Shown: one piece after another, positions 36,319 through 45,240 of the stretch | Layout: each line of letters opens with the position of its first letter | How positions within the stretch are numbered: position 1 is the stretch's first letter | Assembly (NCBI RefSeq): GCF_011170065.1 | Contig: NZ_BLLH01000004.1 | Location: 62,001-126,000, forward strand | Origin: Pseudolactococcus insecticola | GTDB taxonomy: Bacteria; Bacillota; Bacilli; Lactobacillales; Streptococcaceae | Length of the DNA stretch: 64,000 bases | Direction: 5' to 3' | The notes under the pieces: generated by a model | Seen by the model: the letters and a program-made list of their open reading frames with translations, nothing else | Databases searched by the model: none | Told to the model about the DNA's origin: nothing | Position numbers and translations under genes: made by a program

Positions 36319-36999
36319 TCATAACTGGCCACGTTTAGCTAAAATCGCCTGACCAACCGTTAAGTCCTCGGGCGTAGTCAGCTTGATATTATCATAAGAC
36401 CCCATGACGATATCGACAGGTATATCTGAAAATGTCTCAAGCAAACTCGCATCGTCAGTCCCTAGAAAACGTGCTGAAAAAGCTGCCTCATGCGCTGTAC
36501 GAATGACTGCCGTCTCAAAATACTGAGGGGTTTGCGCACTCCAAAGGTTCTGACGGGGCACAGTATGTGTGATTTTCCCATCGTCAGACTGCTTGATTGT
36601 ATCCTTTACAGGCACCGCCAAAATTGCATTCTGATGCGTTTTCAAGGCGGAAAGCTCTTTTAGCGTCACAAAAGGTCGCGCGCCATCATGGATCATGACT
36701 TGTGATGTGCTCACATGTGCCAAAGCATTTCTGACAGAATCCTGACGCTCCGCGCCCCCCACGACAAACTGAACCTTGTCTGACAATACTGCCAAAAACT
36801 GCTCTTTTTCTGCGACTTTACCGACTAAAATGATCTGAGCACAATCTGCATCTGCCAAAAACAAATCCAAAGAATAGGTATAAACCGCTTGACTGTTGAG
36901 CGTCAAAAAGATTTTGTTATGCGCAGCACCCATTCGCGTGCCAGAACCCGCAGCCAAGATCACAGCACTATAGCTTTTTTCATTTGGACTGCCCGTCAT
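36319..36999 (-). CDS. ispD: 2-C-methyl-D-erythritol 4-phosphate cytidylyltransferase
   Basis: IspD transfers CMP to methylerythritol phosphate in the MEP pathway. The 226-residue protein has ILAAGSGTRMG near residue 15, VMIHDGARPFV near residue 100, and GTDDASLLE and NIKLTTPEDL near residues 180 and 206. The related TarI enzymes are similar, but neighbouring ispF and the Bacillus-like gene order favour IspD. Its ATG overlaps the yacL stop by four bases. Confidence 0.9.
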   Translation of the reverse strand: MTGSPNEKSYSAVILAAGSGTRMGAAHNKIFLTLNSQAVYTYSLDLFLADADCAQIILVGKVAEKEQFLAVLSDKVQFVVGGAERQDSVRNALAHVSTSQVMIHDGARPFVTLKELSALKTHQNAILAVPVKDTIKQSDDGKITHTVPRQNLWSAQTPQYFETAVIRTAHEAAFSARFLGTDDASLLETFSDIPVDIVMGSYDNIKLTTPEDLTVGQAILAKRGQL

Positions 37000-38060
37000 T
37001 GTGCAAGTTCCCCGAAAATCATACGGCCAGCCGACGTTTGAAGTGATTTCGTCACGGCAACTCTCACCGTCTGATCAATCTTATCTGCAGTTTCTTCAAC
37101 GACAATCATCGTCCCGTCAGCCAAATAACCGATGCCTTGACGACGTTCCGTGCCTTTTTTGACAATGACAAGTTCAAGCGTATCACCAACGAGCAGCTGC
37201 GGTTTCACCGCATTTGCAAGGTCATTGATATTGAGCACCTTCACACCCTGGATTTCTGCGACTTTGTTAAGATTAAAGTCATTTGTCACAAGCGCAGCGC
37301 CCGTCTCTGACGCATAGCGTAAGAGCTTCGTATCCACCTCATGAATATCCTCGTAATCCTTACCAGAAACAGTTACTTTTGCGATGTCTTTCATTTCATT
37401 GACCAAGTCAAGACCCCGTCTACCCTTGGCACGCTTGAGGTTATCGTTACTGTCGGACAGCAATTGCATCTCTAGCAAGACAAAATTTGGCACAATGATC
37501 TCGCCATCCAAAAAGCCAGTTTTTAGAATATCGAAAATCCGACCGTCGATCAGAACACTGGTATCCAGCAGTTTGGCATAGTTTTTCTGATGCTTTTTCT
37601 TATCAGTATCAGAAGCCGTTTTTTCACTCGTTTTTCTCCTACTGAAAATCTTGAAAATATCCGCCTCACGCCGTGACGAAATGCTATAGCCGACATAAAT
37701 CGTTAGAATCATCAGCAAAAACGGGACAATTGTCGACAAAATCGGCGTCCGCAAAATCCAAAAGGGAATACTTGCAATGGCACCAATAATCAAGCCAATC
37801 ACAGCACCGATAAATCCCCAGGTAATTTTTTGAATATTGATTGTTGCAACAGCCTCGTCAATTTTTTCAACAAAGTTCAACAGTAGTCTGATAAATATAA
37901 AGGAAAAAATCAGAAAAATAATTGCGCCAACTAAACTATTGACTACTGCGTTATGTTCAAATTGCCTTTGATGCACCAATACCCAAAATTCAGGTAAAAA
38001 TGAGTCGCCGAGTGTTGCACCGATGACCGCCATCAAGGCATGAATGATGATTCTTCTCAT
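36996..38060 (-). CDS. yacL: PIN/TRAM domain membrane protein (YacL family)
   Basis: This integral membrane protein carries a cytosolic PIN nuclease domain and a C-terminal TRAM RNA-binding domain. The start at 38060 follows AAGAAGGAG; 354 residues. Four hydrophobic segments lie before about residue 145. The PIN domain begins near KLLDTSVLIDGRIFDIL, with acidic residues typical of the active site and DLVNEMKDIA, and the TRAM region (LVGDTLELVIVKKGTE) is near residue 287. It occupies the same place as yacL in Bacillus, next to ispD. The RNA targets are unknown. Confidence 0.9.
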   Translation of the reverse strand: MRRIIIHALMAVIGATLGDSFLPEFWVLVHQRQFEHNAVVNSLVGAIIFLIFSFIFIRLLLNFVEKIDEAVATINIQKITWGFIGAVIGLIIGAIASIPFWILRTPILSTIVPFLLMILTIYVGYSISSRREADIFKIFSRRKTSEKTASDTDKKKHQKNYAKLLDTSVLIDGRIFDILKTGFLDGEIIVPNFVLLEMQLLSDSNDNLKRAKGRRGLDLVNEMKDIAKVTVSGKDYEDIHEVDTKLLRYASETGAALVTNDFNLNKVAEIQGVKVLNINDLANAVKPQLLVGDTLELVIVKKGTERRQGIGYLADGTMIVVEETADKIDQTVRVAVTKSLQTSAGRMIFGELAQ

Positions 38061-38162
38061 ATCATTCTCCTTCTTGTGTAAAATTATTAGATTGAAAAAG
38101 TAGTGCAAATTGAAAACGATTGCACTACCCTAGTTTACCATATTTTATTTAAAAAATCTTCA

Positions 38163-39524
38163 TTAACCAAAAACCTTTTGCAAGACTTCGGTTAATGTCG
38201 TGACGCCAACCGCTTCAATACTTGCTGGGATCTCAAGACCTGTCAGCGAATTTTTCGGTACATATATTTTTTTGAAACCTAGTTTTGCCGCCTCATTGAT
38301 CCGACTTTCGATGCGATTAACACGGCGAATCTCACCAGTCAGGCCGATCTCGCCTATAAATGCAACATCTGGCGACGTCGGAATTTCCTTATAGCTTGAC
38401 GCAATTGCAACGGCAACCGCAAGGTCAATCGCTGGTTCATCAAGTTTGACACCCCCCGCAGATTTGAGATAGGCGTCCTGATTTTGTAGCAAAAGATTGG
38501 CACGCTTTTCAAGTACTGCCATGAGCAGGCTGACACGGTTAAAGTCAAGGCCTGCTGTCGTTCGCTTGGCGTTACCAAACACAGTCGGCGTCACAAGCGC
38601 CTGAATTTCAACCAAAATCGGCCGCGTCCCTTCCATCGACACAACGATAGCAGAGCCCGTCGCACCAGCTAAGCGCTCTTCTAAAAATATCTCGCTGGGA
38701 TTTGTCACCTCAACTAAGCCCTGCGACTGCATCTCAAAAATACCGATTTCATTTGTCGAGCCAAAGCGATTTTTGACCGCCCGCAAAATCCGAAAAGTAT
38801 GCTGCCGCTCACCTTCAAAATACAAAACGGTATCTACCATATGTTCAAGCATCCGTGGTCCCGCAAGGCTACCTTCTTTTGTCACATGTCCCACGATGAA
38901 AGTTGCGATATTATTGGTTTTAGCAATCTGGAGCAGCTCCGCTGTGACTTCCCGTACCTGACTGACAGAACCTTGAACACCTGTTATTTCAGGACTCATC
39001 ACGGTTTGAATCGAGTCAATCACCAGAAAATCTGGCTGTAATTTCTCAATTTCAGCACGAACGTTTTGCATATTGTTTTCGGCATAGAGATAAAAGTCTG
39101 AGTCCAAATCACCCAAGCGCTCTGCACGCATCTTGATTTGTTGCGCCGACTCCTCGCCTGACACATAAAGTACGCGCCCACGATTGGCCAGCTGAACCGA
39201 CACTTGTAGCAGGATTGTAGACTTACCGATACCCGGATCGCCACCAATCAAAATCATGCTCCCTGGTACTACACCGCCGCCTAGCACACGGTTGAACTCG
39301 TCCATATCAGTCAAAATCCGTGGTGTTTCAAGGCTTTCGACTTCTCCAAGTTTGATTGGTCGCGTCTTTTCTCCTGTGATTGTCACGCGCGCATTTTTGA
39401 CTTCCTGCGTCTCAACTTCTTCGACAAAAGAGTTCCACGCGCCACAATTGGAACAACGTCCCATATATTTTGGTGACTGGTAGCCACATGATTGGCAGAC
39501 AAACTTTGATTTTACTTTTGCCAT
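38163..39524 (-). CDS. radA: DNA repair protein RadA
   Basis: RadA is a RecA-like, Lon-related ATPase that drives branch migration of recombination intermediates. The 453-residue protein has an N-terminal zinc finger ([19 protein letters not shown], near residue 9), Walker [11 protein letters not shown] near residue 92, the RadA motif KNRFGST near 252, and a Lon-like C-terminal domain. It follows dut by two bases between stop and start. In Bacillus disA follows radA; here yacL follows, as in Streptococcaceae. Confidence 0.97.
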   Translation of the reverse strand: MAKVKSKFVCQSCGYQSPKYMGRCSNCGAWNSFVEEVETQEVKNARVTITGEKTRPIKLGEVESLETPRILTDMDEFNRVLGGGVVPGSMILIGGDPGIGKSTILLQVSVQLANRGRVLYVSGEESAQQIKMRAERLGDLDSDFYLYAENNMQNVRAEIEKLQPDFLVIDSIQTVMSPEITGVQGSVSQVREVTAELLQIAKTNNIATFIVGHVTKEGSLAGPRMLEHMVDTVLYFEGERQHTFRILRAVKNRFGSTNEIGIFEMQSQGLVEVTNPSEIFLEERLAGATGSAIVVSMEGTRPILVEIQALVTPTVFGNAKRTTAGLDFNRVSLLMAVLEKRANLLLQNQDAYLKSAGGVKLDEPAIDLAVAVAIASSYKEIPTSPDVAFIGEIGLTGEIRRVNRIESRINEAAKLGFKKIYVPKNSLTGLEIPASIEAVGVTTLTEVLQKVFG

Positions 39525-39526
39525 TT

Positions 39527-39973
39527 TTATTTACCTGTACTGCCAAAGCCGCCAAGTCGCGTGCCGTGTGCTGTATCATCATCTGCCATCAAAAACGGCG
39601 CAAACACACCTTGTACGATACGCTCGCCTTTTTCAACCGTGACAGGTTCGTCCGTAATATTTTTCATTTGGGCAAAAATATGCCCTTCATTATCAGGATT
39701 GCCATAATAATCGCCGTCAATGACGCCAACGCTGTTAATCAGCACCAAGCCCTTTTTTCGTGGGTTAGAGGACCTATCATAGAGATAGAGCACTTCCCCA
39801 GACTGCATATAGGCCTTGATTCCCGTTGGAATCAGCTTAATCTCGCCTGGTGCAAGCACAATTGTTTCAGCTGCCTGAAAATCATAGCCAGCCGCATGCG
39901 CCGTCGTCCTCACAGGCAAGCTCACACTAGCTGCTTGATAGGCTGTTACGATTTCAAATCCACGTTTTGTCAT
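39527..39973 (-). CDS. dut: dUTP diphosphatase
   Basis: Dut hydrolyses dUTP to dUMP and pyrophosphate, keeping uracil out of DNA. The 148-residue protein carries the five trimeric dUTPase motifs: AGYDFQAAE near residue 30, [10 protein letters not shown] near 66, [15 protein letters not shown] near 80, RIVQGVF, and GGFGSTGK at the C-terminus. It opens the minus-strand run to gltX; a TATAAT box lies at 40029-40034, just after the small-RNA terminator. Confidence 0.95.
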   Translation of the reverse strand: MTKRGFEIVTAYQAASVSLPVRTTAHAAGYDFQAAETIVLAPGEIKLIPTGIKAYMQSGEVLYLYDRSSNPRKKGLVLINSVGVIDGDYYGNPDNEGHIFAQMKNITDEPVTVEKGERIVQGVFAPFLMADDDTAHGTRLGGFGSTGK

Positions 39974-40036
39974 GTTTATCTCCTGTTTCTATCTCACGAA
40001 TCATATCTTTGGTTAATGTCCTTATTCTATTATACG

Positions 40037-40064
40037 AAAAAAGCCGAGAAAAATCTCAGCTCTT
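40037..40064 (-). terminator. Terminator of the small RNA at 40.1 kb
   Basis: On the minus strand AGCTGAG and CTCGGCT pair (one G-T) around ATTTTT and are followed by TTTTTT. It lies about 125 bases after the lox stop. Confidence 0.85.
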
Positions 40065-40120
40065 TTCTAAAAAGGGAGTTTTATGAAGATTAGGAAGGGT
40101 AACCTAATCATTTTAAGGAT
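40038..40120 (-). ncRNA. Candidate small RNA (second member of the CTCCC family)
   Basis: A transcript of about 83 bases is predicted from the promoter at 40127-40155. The 5' part forms a stem GATTAGG/CCTAATC with loop TTACCCTT, followed by an unpaired AAAACTCCCTTTTTAG stretch and the terminator. The layout and the CTCCCTTTT-stem order match the unit at 18286-18352. A 14-codon frame (MIRLPFLIFIKLPF) runs through it but has no ribosome site, so a leader peptide is less likely. An alternative is the 3' end of the lox mRNA. Confidence 0.55.
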
Positions 40121-40126
40121 GATTCT

Positions 40127-40155
40127 ATCATAGCAAACCCGGTTTAGTTTGTCAC
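40127..40155 (-). promoter_or_regulatory. Promoter of the small RNA at 40.1 kb
   Basis: Minus strand GTGACA (40150-40155)-17-TATGAT (40127-40132). The spacer includes the short palindrome AAACCGGGTTT, a possible operator. No TTTAAG repeat is present. Confidence 0.65.
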
Positions 40156-40187
40156 GTTTGAAGTATAAAATGGAATCATTTTTTAGA

Positions 40188-41288
40188 TTAGTCAATCAAG
40201 TCAGTTGTTTTGATTTCAGCGATATTTTTTGTACCAGCAAGCTGCATCGTGATAGACAATTCCTTGTTCAAATGTTCAATCACTGATTGCACACCTTGTG
40301 CGCCACCAAGATTTAGACCGTAAAGGACTGGACGGCCAACAGCTACCAGGTCAGCACCTTGTGCAATCGCTTTGAAAACATGTTCACCACGACGAACACC
40401 AGAGTCAAAGACGATTGGCACACGTTTAGCGACAGCAGATGCAATGGCTGGCAAAGTTTCGATAGAGGCTGGACCACCGTCAAGTTGACGACCGCCGTGA
40501 TTGGAAACCCAGATACCATCAGCTCCTGCATCAATAGCAGCTGACGCATCTTCTGCAGATTGCACGCCTTTGACAAGGACTGGAAGCCCTGTGATATCTT
40601 TGATTTTTTTGATATCTTCTAACACAAGGCCTTGTTTAGCAGCCGCATAGATTTCGCCGATGCCTTTACCCACACCGTCGCTTTCTGAAAATGCTGCAAG
40701 GTTTGGCATAGGAAGTGGAAACTCAAAGCCGTTGATGACATCTTCTTCACGGTATCCGCCAAGTGTTGAGTCAGCAGTCAAGATGATGGCTTTCACGCCA
40801 GCAGCAACTGCTTTTTTAAGCAAAAATTCGTTAAACTGATCATCTTTACTCATGTAAAGTTGGAAAAATTGCGGTGCACCAGGTGCTGCAGCGGCAGCAT
40901 CTTCTACTGACGTGCTACCGTATGTTGAGATTGAAAAGAGTGAGCCAACTTCGGCCATGGCTTTCGCCGTATCAACTTCTCCCGCCATATGCGCCAAACC
41001 TTGCGCCGCAACTGGTGCTTGGATGATTGGCGTTTTCAGGTCAATACCGAAAATCGATGTTGACAAATCAGCTGAATCAACGCCACGCAAAACACGTGGG
41101 ACGATTTTTTTGTCATTAAAGGCACGTGTGTTTTCAGACATTGTCCACTCGTCTTCGGCACCGCCACGGATATAGCCAAATGCACCTTTGTTCCCTTGCG
41201 CTTCCATGCGCGCTTTCACTTTTCCTTCAAGGGATTTGATGTTCACGATAGCGACTTTTTGTTCGTCCGTACTTGTTGTGTAAGCCAT
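40188..41288 (-). CDS. lox: L-lactate oxidase (alpha-hydroxy acid oxidase family)
   Basis: This is an FMN enzyme that oxidises L-lactate to pyruvate with oxygen, making hydrogen peroxide, and so matters for aerobic growth. The 366-residue protein has the active-site motif SNHGGRQLDGGPASIET near residue 265 and the usual alpha-hydroxy acid dehydrogenase layout. It has its own promoter and an operator-like palindrome in the leader. A terminator-like small-RNA unit lies downstream. Confidence 0.92.
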   Translation of the reverse strand: MAYTTSTDEQKVAIVNIKSLEGKVKARMEAQGNKGAFGYIRGGAEDEWTMSENTRAFNDKKIVPRVLRGVDSADLSTSIFGIDLKTPIIQAPVAAQGLAHMAGEVDTAKAMAEVGSLFSISTYGSTSVEDAAAAAPGAPQFFQLYMSKDDQFNEFLLKKAVAAGVKAIILTADSTLGGYREEDVINGFEFPLPMPNLAAFSESDGVGKGIGEIYAAAKQGLVLEDIKKIKDITGLPVLVKGVQSAEDASAAIDAGADGIWVSNHGGRQLDGGPASIETLPAIASAVAKRVPIVFDSGVRRGEHVFKAIAQGADLVAVGRPVLYGLNLGGAQGVQSVIEHLNKELSITMQLAGTKNIAEIKTTDLID

Positions 41289-41325
41289 AAGTTCACCTCT
41301 GTTTTTTTATAAGTATTTTCTGTGT

Positions 41326-41379
41326 CGTTTACAAAAGTAAACGTTAAATTTATTTTACCACTTCTTGTTTGGATGTCAA
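41326..41379 (-). promoter_or_regulatory. lox promoter with inverted repeat in the leader
   Basis: Minus strand TTGACA (41374-41379)-16-TAAAAT (41352-41357). CGTTTAC-N4-GTAAACG, a perfect inverted repeat at 41326-41343, lies just after the expected start, where a bound repressor would block transcription. It is not a cre site. Confidence 0.68.
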
Positions 41380-41393
41380 TGAATTTGATTTTC

Positions 41394-42521
41394 CTATAAA
41401 ATAACTATGCCTTCTTCCCAGCTAATCTCATCCATGTTAGTAAACGCTTTAAACTCTTGTAAATTTTCTTCAATGTCTGGCAGATATTTTTTCATAGTCA
41501 TTGACTTTAATGTTAATTGTTTGACTAGCAAAGTCTTTGTTTTATCGTTTACTTTTAGATCTATCGCCCCTACAATCTCATCACCCACCAAGATAGGCAA
41601 GGCAAAATAGCCAAATTTTCTTTTATTTTTTGGCATATAGCTTTCTAGTTTATAGTCAAAATCAAACAGGCGATTCAATCGTACCCTGTCTTTAATCGCA
41701 TTATCAAATGGTGATAAAAACTTGCATGCCATGTCCCTATCAACTCCCTTCACGTCCATTAGCTTCTCATCTTCTGGCAATATATAGTAATCTTCTCCCT
41801 CATATTGCCCAGCAAGCATTATCTGATGCTGTTTTGACAGCCTGGAAATCGCATTTTCAAGATCTTTTACTTTGAGATTAAAATATCTCTTCATATCGTC
41901 AAATGTAGCAAGGCCAATATTTTGCAGGCTCAATAAAACAAAATGAGCCATCATTTGTTCTGAAATTTCTGTCTGAGACAAGTGGCTTTCTTGCACTTCT
42001 GTTTTTAGCGTATATAATTTATTAAATTTTTCATTTCTAGAAATCTTCAATAACCCTGCTCGCCATAAGGCGTTCGTGACAACGTCTTTATCAGACATAT
42101 CCCAATTTTCTTTTTTATGAGAGAGGGTACTTTTTTCTTCTGTCAATAACTTGAACTGTTTGATATAGTTATCTTTTTCGTTTGTCGCTTCTAGTTTTTT
42201 ATATCTTGAGCTATGCAGCAGATGTGTTAGCTCATGATGACTAGGCACCAAAGATAGGGCATGAAGATAGAGTTCAGCTGCAAAATCCTCTTTGTATAAT
42301 TTCAAATAATCGTTGATCTTATAGCTTTTATCCCGATTATAAAAAAATATGTCCTGACTTCTTGCAGACATGACACGCATGCTATCAAGCTGCACAAAAC
42401 CTAGAGAATTGATGAGTTGTTTCATAGTTGCTTCACTATTATTATCACTAGGTGATAATGTCAATATTGGAAATTGTTTTTTTAATTGTAACTTTTTAAT
42501 ATCACGGTTATTGAAAGCCAT
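41394..42521 (-). CDS. YcaQ-like winged-helix DNA glycosylase
   Basis: Proteins of this family (winged-helix DNA-binding, YcaQ/AlkZ-like) remove DNA crosslinks or bulky alkyl bases, and some protect producers of DNA-damaging compounds. The 375-residue protein has the N-terminal pattern LQLKKQFPIL...QLDSMRVMSARSQDIFFYNR and the C-terminal half DVKGVDRDMACKFLSPFDNA, both family features. The start at 42521 follows AAGGTGG. It is visibly more AT-rich than most of the window, as are its divergent neighbours. Confidence 0.82.
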   Translation of the reverse strand: MAFNNRDIKKLQLKKQFPILTLSPSDNNSEATMKQLINSLGFVQLDSMRVMSARSQDIFFYNRDKSYKINDYLKLYKEDFAAELYLHALSLVPSHHELTHLLHSSRYKKLEATNEKDNYIKQFKLLTEEKSTLSHKKENWDMSDKDVVTNALWRAGLLKISRNEKFNKLYTLKTEVQESHLSQTEISEQMMAHFVLLSLQNIGLATFDDMKRYFNLKVKDLENAISRLSKQHQIMLAGQYEGEDYYILPEDEKLMDVKGVDRDMACKFLSPFDNAIKDRVRLNRLFDFDYKLESYMPKNKRKFGYFALPILVGDEIVGAIDLKVNDKTKTLLVKQLTLKSMTMKKYLPDIEENLQEFKAFTNMDEISWEEGIVIL

Positions 42522-42589
42522 GCGAACCACCTTATTTTTAAATTTTTATTAGATAGAAAAAGAAATCAAATTATTATCAACTCATTATA

Positions 42590-42621
42590 TATTATGATAA
42601 CATAATATTGTTAGTATAATA
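42590..42621. promoter_or_regulatory. Operator-like inverted repeat between YcaQ-like and beta-propeller genes
   Basis: TATTATGATAACA and TGTTAGTATAATA are 13-base arms (two mismatches) with a six-base centre. They cover the -35 (TTATGA, 42592-42597) and -10 (TATAAT, 42615-42620) of the plus-strand promoter exactly, as a repressor site would. Confidence 0.6.
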
Positions 42622-42684
42622 ATGTAATAATTTTGCTTTATTTTATTGACAAATGAGAATCAACTGTCTAAAGGAGACAAAATT

Positions 42685-43698
42685 ATGAGCAAATTTGCTT
42701 TTGTAACAAACACTGATTCAAACACACTTTCTGTAGTAGACCTCCAAACTACAGAAGAATTAAAACAGATAGACATTGGGGAGAGTCCCCGAGGTGCTAT
42801 GGCTGTTGACAAAGTACGAGGTTATGGTTTTGTCTCAAATTGTGCTGGAAATACCATTTCAGTTATCAACATTTTAGAAGCAGAGTCACAAGGAGAAATT
42901 GAAGTAGGACTAGCGCCTCGGGGAGTAGATATTTCTCCTGATAATAAGTGGTTATTTGTTGCTAATTCTGGAAGCGCTACCGTTACTATTATTGATCTAT
43001 CTACGCATGAAGTAGTTCATACTGTTGCTGTTGAAAGAAACCCTCGCCAGTTACAGGTTTCCCCAAATGGCAAGTTTGTAAGTGTTCCTAATTTTGGATC
43101 GGATTCCATCAGCATTATAAATGTGGATAATTCTAATATTAAAAATACAAAAAACATTGCTAATATCAATTTAGGAAAATATACACGACCTTATCATGCA
43201 TTTCCAAGTGAAGATGGTCAACTTGTATTTACTGCAAATACATTCTCTCATACCGTTTCTGTGGTATCAGTTGCAGATAAAAAAGTTATAAAAACTATTT
43301 CTGTAGGTTATAACCCACGAGCAGTTATCACTGAGCCCTCTGGCAAATACCTAATTGTTAGTGCTGAAGCATCAAATGCTCTATGTATCATTGATAGACA
43401 AACCTACCAAGAAATTAAACGTATTGATGTTGGTGCAACACCACGAGGAATGGATATCAATACGGATAATAACACTGTTTGTTCAACCAGTTTTCAACGA
43501 AACCATCTCTTTGGTGCTCCCTCTTTAGGAAGCACAGATGCAAGTGGCGATTCAGTTACCGTTATATCACTTGATACTTTAACTAGAGTGGGTAACCTCC
43601 CTTCTGGATTAGGTGCTTGTAGTGTTAAAATTATTGAGACAGATGATGTGATCAATGGAGAACTGATAGAAGCTAATTTAAATTTAGTGTATGTATAA
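42685..43698 (+). CDS. YVTN/YncE-type beta-propeller protein
   Basis: This is a predicted beta-propeller of seven or so blades, built from repeats of the form xVDLxTxExxxxIxVGxxPRGxxxSPDG; for example DIGESPRGAMAV, EVGLAPRGVDISPDN and SVGYNPRAVITEPSG. There is no signal peptide, so it should be cytosolic. The start at 42685 follows AAAGGAG; a frame opening at 42646 lies in the leader. Function unknown; it could bind a small molecule or peptide for the MFS gene that follows with an eight-base overlap. Codon use is AT-rich, suggesting transfer. Confidence 0.82.
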   Translation: MSKFAFVTNTDSNTLSVVDLQTTEELKQIDIGESPRGAMAVDKVRGYGFVSNCAGNTISVINILEAESQGEIEVGLAPRGVDISPDNKWLFVANSGSATVTIIDLSTHEVVHTVAVERNPRQLQVSPNGKFVSVPNFGSDSISIINVDNSNIKNTKNIANINLGKYTRPYHAFPSEDGQLVFTANTFSHTVSVVSVADKKVIKTISVGYNPRAVITEPSGKYLIVSAEASNALCIIDRQTYQEIKRIDVGATPRGMDINTDNNTVCSTSFQRNHLFGAPSLGSTDASGDSVTVISLDTLTRVGNLPSGLGACSVKIIETDDVINGELIEANLNLVYV

Positions 43699-44953
43699 TA
43701 TTATGGGGAAATATATTAATTTATTTCATAGCAAGTCATTCTCCAAATTTTTTATAGGTATAAATTTCACTAACTTCAGCCAATTTTTAGTCAATATAAC
43801 AATTGCTTGGATGATTTATGAAAAAACTAACCAACCCTTCTTAATAGCGATTTATGGCGTATTGACCCAAGTGCCGTCAGTATTATTTGGAGCGTTATGT
43901 GGCTATATTATTGATAAGTTTGGCTCTTTTAAAGTTATTTCCGTGGGTGTTTTTATAAAATCAATAATATTTATGACTTTATTTTTACTGCCACTTACTG
44001 ATAATTTTGGGAATATTCTATCTATCATTATTTTGTTAATCATAAATAGTGCGATAACTCCTATTATTTCACTTTGTACCTCAATCATACCCAATCAGTT
44101 ATTTAATGATAACCAACTAATATCTGCAAATTCTATTATCAATATCTTTTTCGATGTTGCTTTTATAGCTGGTTCAATCATTACTGGTATTGTCTCTTCA
44201 AATGCCAACGAAAAAAATGCTTTTCTGATTGCTTCACTATTATTTTTATTTTCATCATTCCTATTTATTAAGTCTCAAATCAATACAGGTTTTGATAATA
44301 CGAACTTTAATAAAAATAAAAAAGCTAAAACATCTATTAAACAAGGATTAGTATTTTTGATTACAAATAAAACTGTGTTCTATTTGTTTATCGCAACTTT
44401 CCTTTGGAACTTACTTGTTTGGGGAATGCTTCCAATTGTTATTCCCGTTTTTTCAAAACAAGTTTTATCGGGTGGAGCATATCTATTTGGTTGGTTAAAT
44501 TCTGCAATTTCTATCGGCATAATTATCGGCTCAATAATTGTAGGAACCCTATCAACAAAATGGAGTACCCCTAGATCAATCTATTACTTTATTATTTTTC
44601 AGGGGATATTTCTTATAATTTTTGGGCTCCAAAGTAAATCAATAGTCTCTATTTCTATTTTAATACTTTCAGGTATTTTCTCAGCTCCAGTAATGATTTA
44701 TAAATCGACCATTCTCCAGCGCATGATTCCTGAAAATATGCAAGGACAAGTATTTTCTATAATTGGAACTATGGTCTCAATCACTTACCCTCTAGGTGGT
44801 TTTATCGTAGGTTTTATAGCTGATTTAATCCCTCAAAATAAAATTGGAGGAACGATTGTTATAAGTGCTACAATTATGATAATAGTGACCGCTTTTTTCT
44901 TATTGCTTGATAGAAAGGAAAATACAAAACCTGTATTAAATGGCTCAAAGTAG
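43691..44953 (+). CDS. MFS transporter
   Basis: This predicted drug or metabolite exporter of the major facilitator superfamily has 420 residues and about 12 membrane segments, starting around residue 19. The loop YIIDKFGSFKVISVG near residue 72 resembles MFS motif A, and a long charged loop lies near residue 205. It overlaps the beta-propeller gene by eight bases and shows no ribosome site, so it depends on translational coupling. The substrate is unknown. The gene is AT-rich like its partner. Confidence 0.85.
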   Translation: MYNIMGKYINLFHSKSFSKFFIGINFTNFSQFLVNITIAWMIYEKTNQPFLIAIYGVLTQVPSVLFGALCGYIIDKFGSFKVISVGVFIKSIIFMTLFLLPLTDNFGNILSIIILLIINSAITPIISLCTSIIPNQLFNDNQLISANSIINIFFDVAFIAGSIITGIVSSNANEKNAFLIASLLFLFSSFLFIKSQINTGFDNTNFNKNKKAKTSIKQGLVFLITNKTVFYLFIATFLWNLLVWGMLPIVIPVFSKQVLSGGAYLFGWLNSAISIGIIIGSIIVGTLSTKWSTPRSIYYFIIFQGIFLIIFGLQSKSIVSISILILSGIFSAPVMIYKSTILQRMIPENMQGQVFSIIGTMVSITYPLGGFIVGFIADLIPQNKIGGTIVISATIMIIVTAFFLLLDRKENTKPVLNGSK

Positions 44954-44970
44954 AAGGTTATGATATGTAA

Positions 44971-45005
44971 GAAACACCAGAATAGAAAAATATTTTGGTG
45001 TTTTA
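44971..45005 (+). terminator. Terminator after the MFS gene
   Basis: AAACACCA and TGGTGTTT pair around a loop and are followed by a T-rich run on the plus strand. Confidence 0.65.
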
Positions 45006-45023
45006 TTATTCAACAATATTTAC

Positions 45024-45062
45024 AAAAAAAGCTTCAGAAACAGACGTTCCTAAAGCTTTTTT
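45024..45062 (-). terminator. Terminator after rpmG
   Basis: On the minus strand AAGCTTTAGGAAC and GTTTCTGAAGCTT form a 13-pair stem (two G-T pairs), followed by seven Ts. Confidence 0.88.
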
Positions 45063-45072
45063 CAATGTTGAC

Positions 45073-45222
45073 TTATTTTACTTCTTTAAAAATCACGTGT
45101 TTACGCAATTTTGGAGAGTATTTTTTAAGTTCAAGACGGTCAGGGTTGTTACGTTTGTTTTTTTGAGTAAGGTACAAACGTTCGCCAGATTCTTTGTGTT
45201 CAAGAGTAATATTTACGCGCAT
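45073..45222 (-). CDS. rpmG: 50S ribosomal protein L33 (zinc-free form)
   Basis: This 49-residue L33 begins [20 protein letters not shown] and ends [16 protein letters not shown]. It has no cysteines, so it is the zinc-independent paralogue that often replaces the CxxC form when zinc is scarce. It follows rpmF by 18 bases and ends before a strong terminator. Length and pattern are standard. Other L33 copies would lie outside this window. Confidence 0.95.
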   Translation of the reverse strand: MRVNITLEHKESGERLYLTQKNKRNNPDRLELKKYSPKLRKHVIFKEVK

Positions 45223-45240
45223 CTTAGTTTGTCCTTTCTA

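Noticed and set aside
41326-41343. cre site at lox
   Set aside because: The arms CGTTTAC/GTAAACG are separated by four bases and do not fit the cre consensus.
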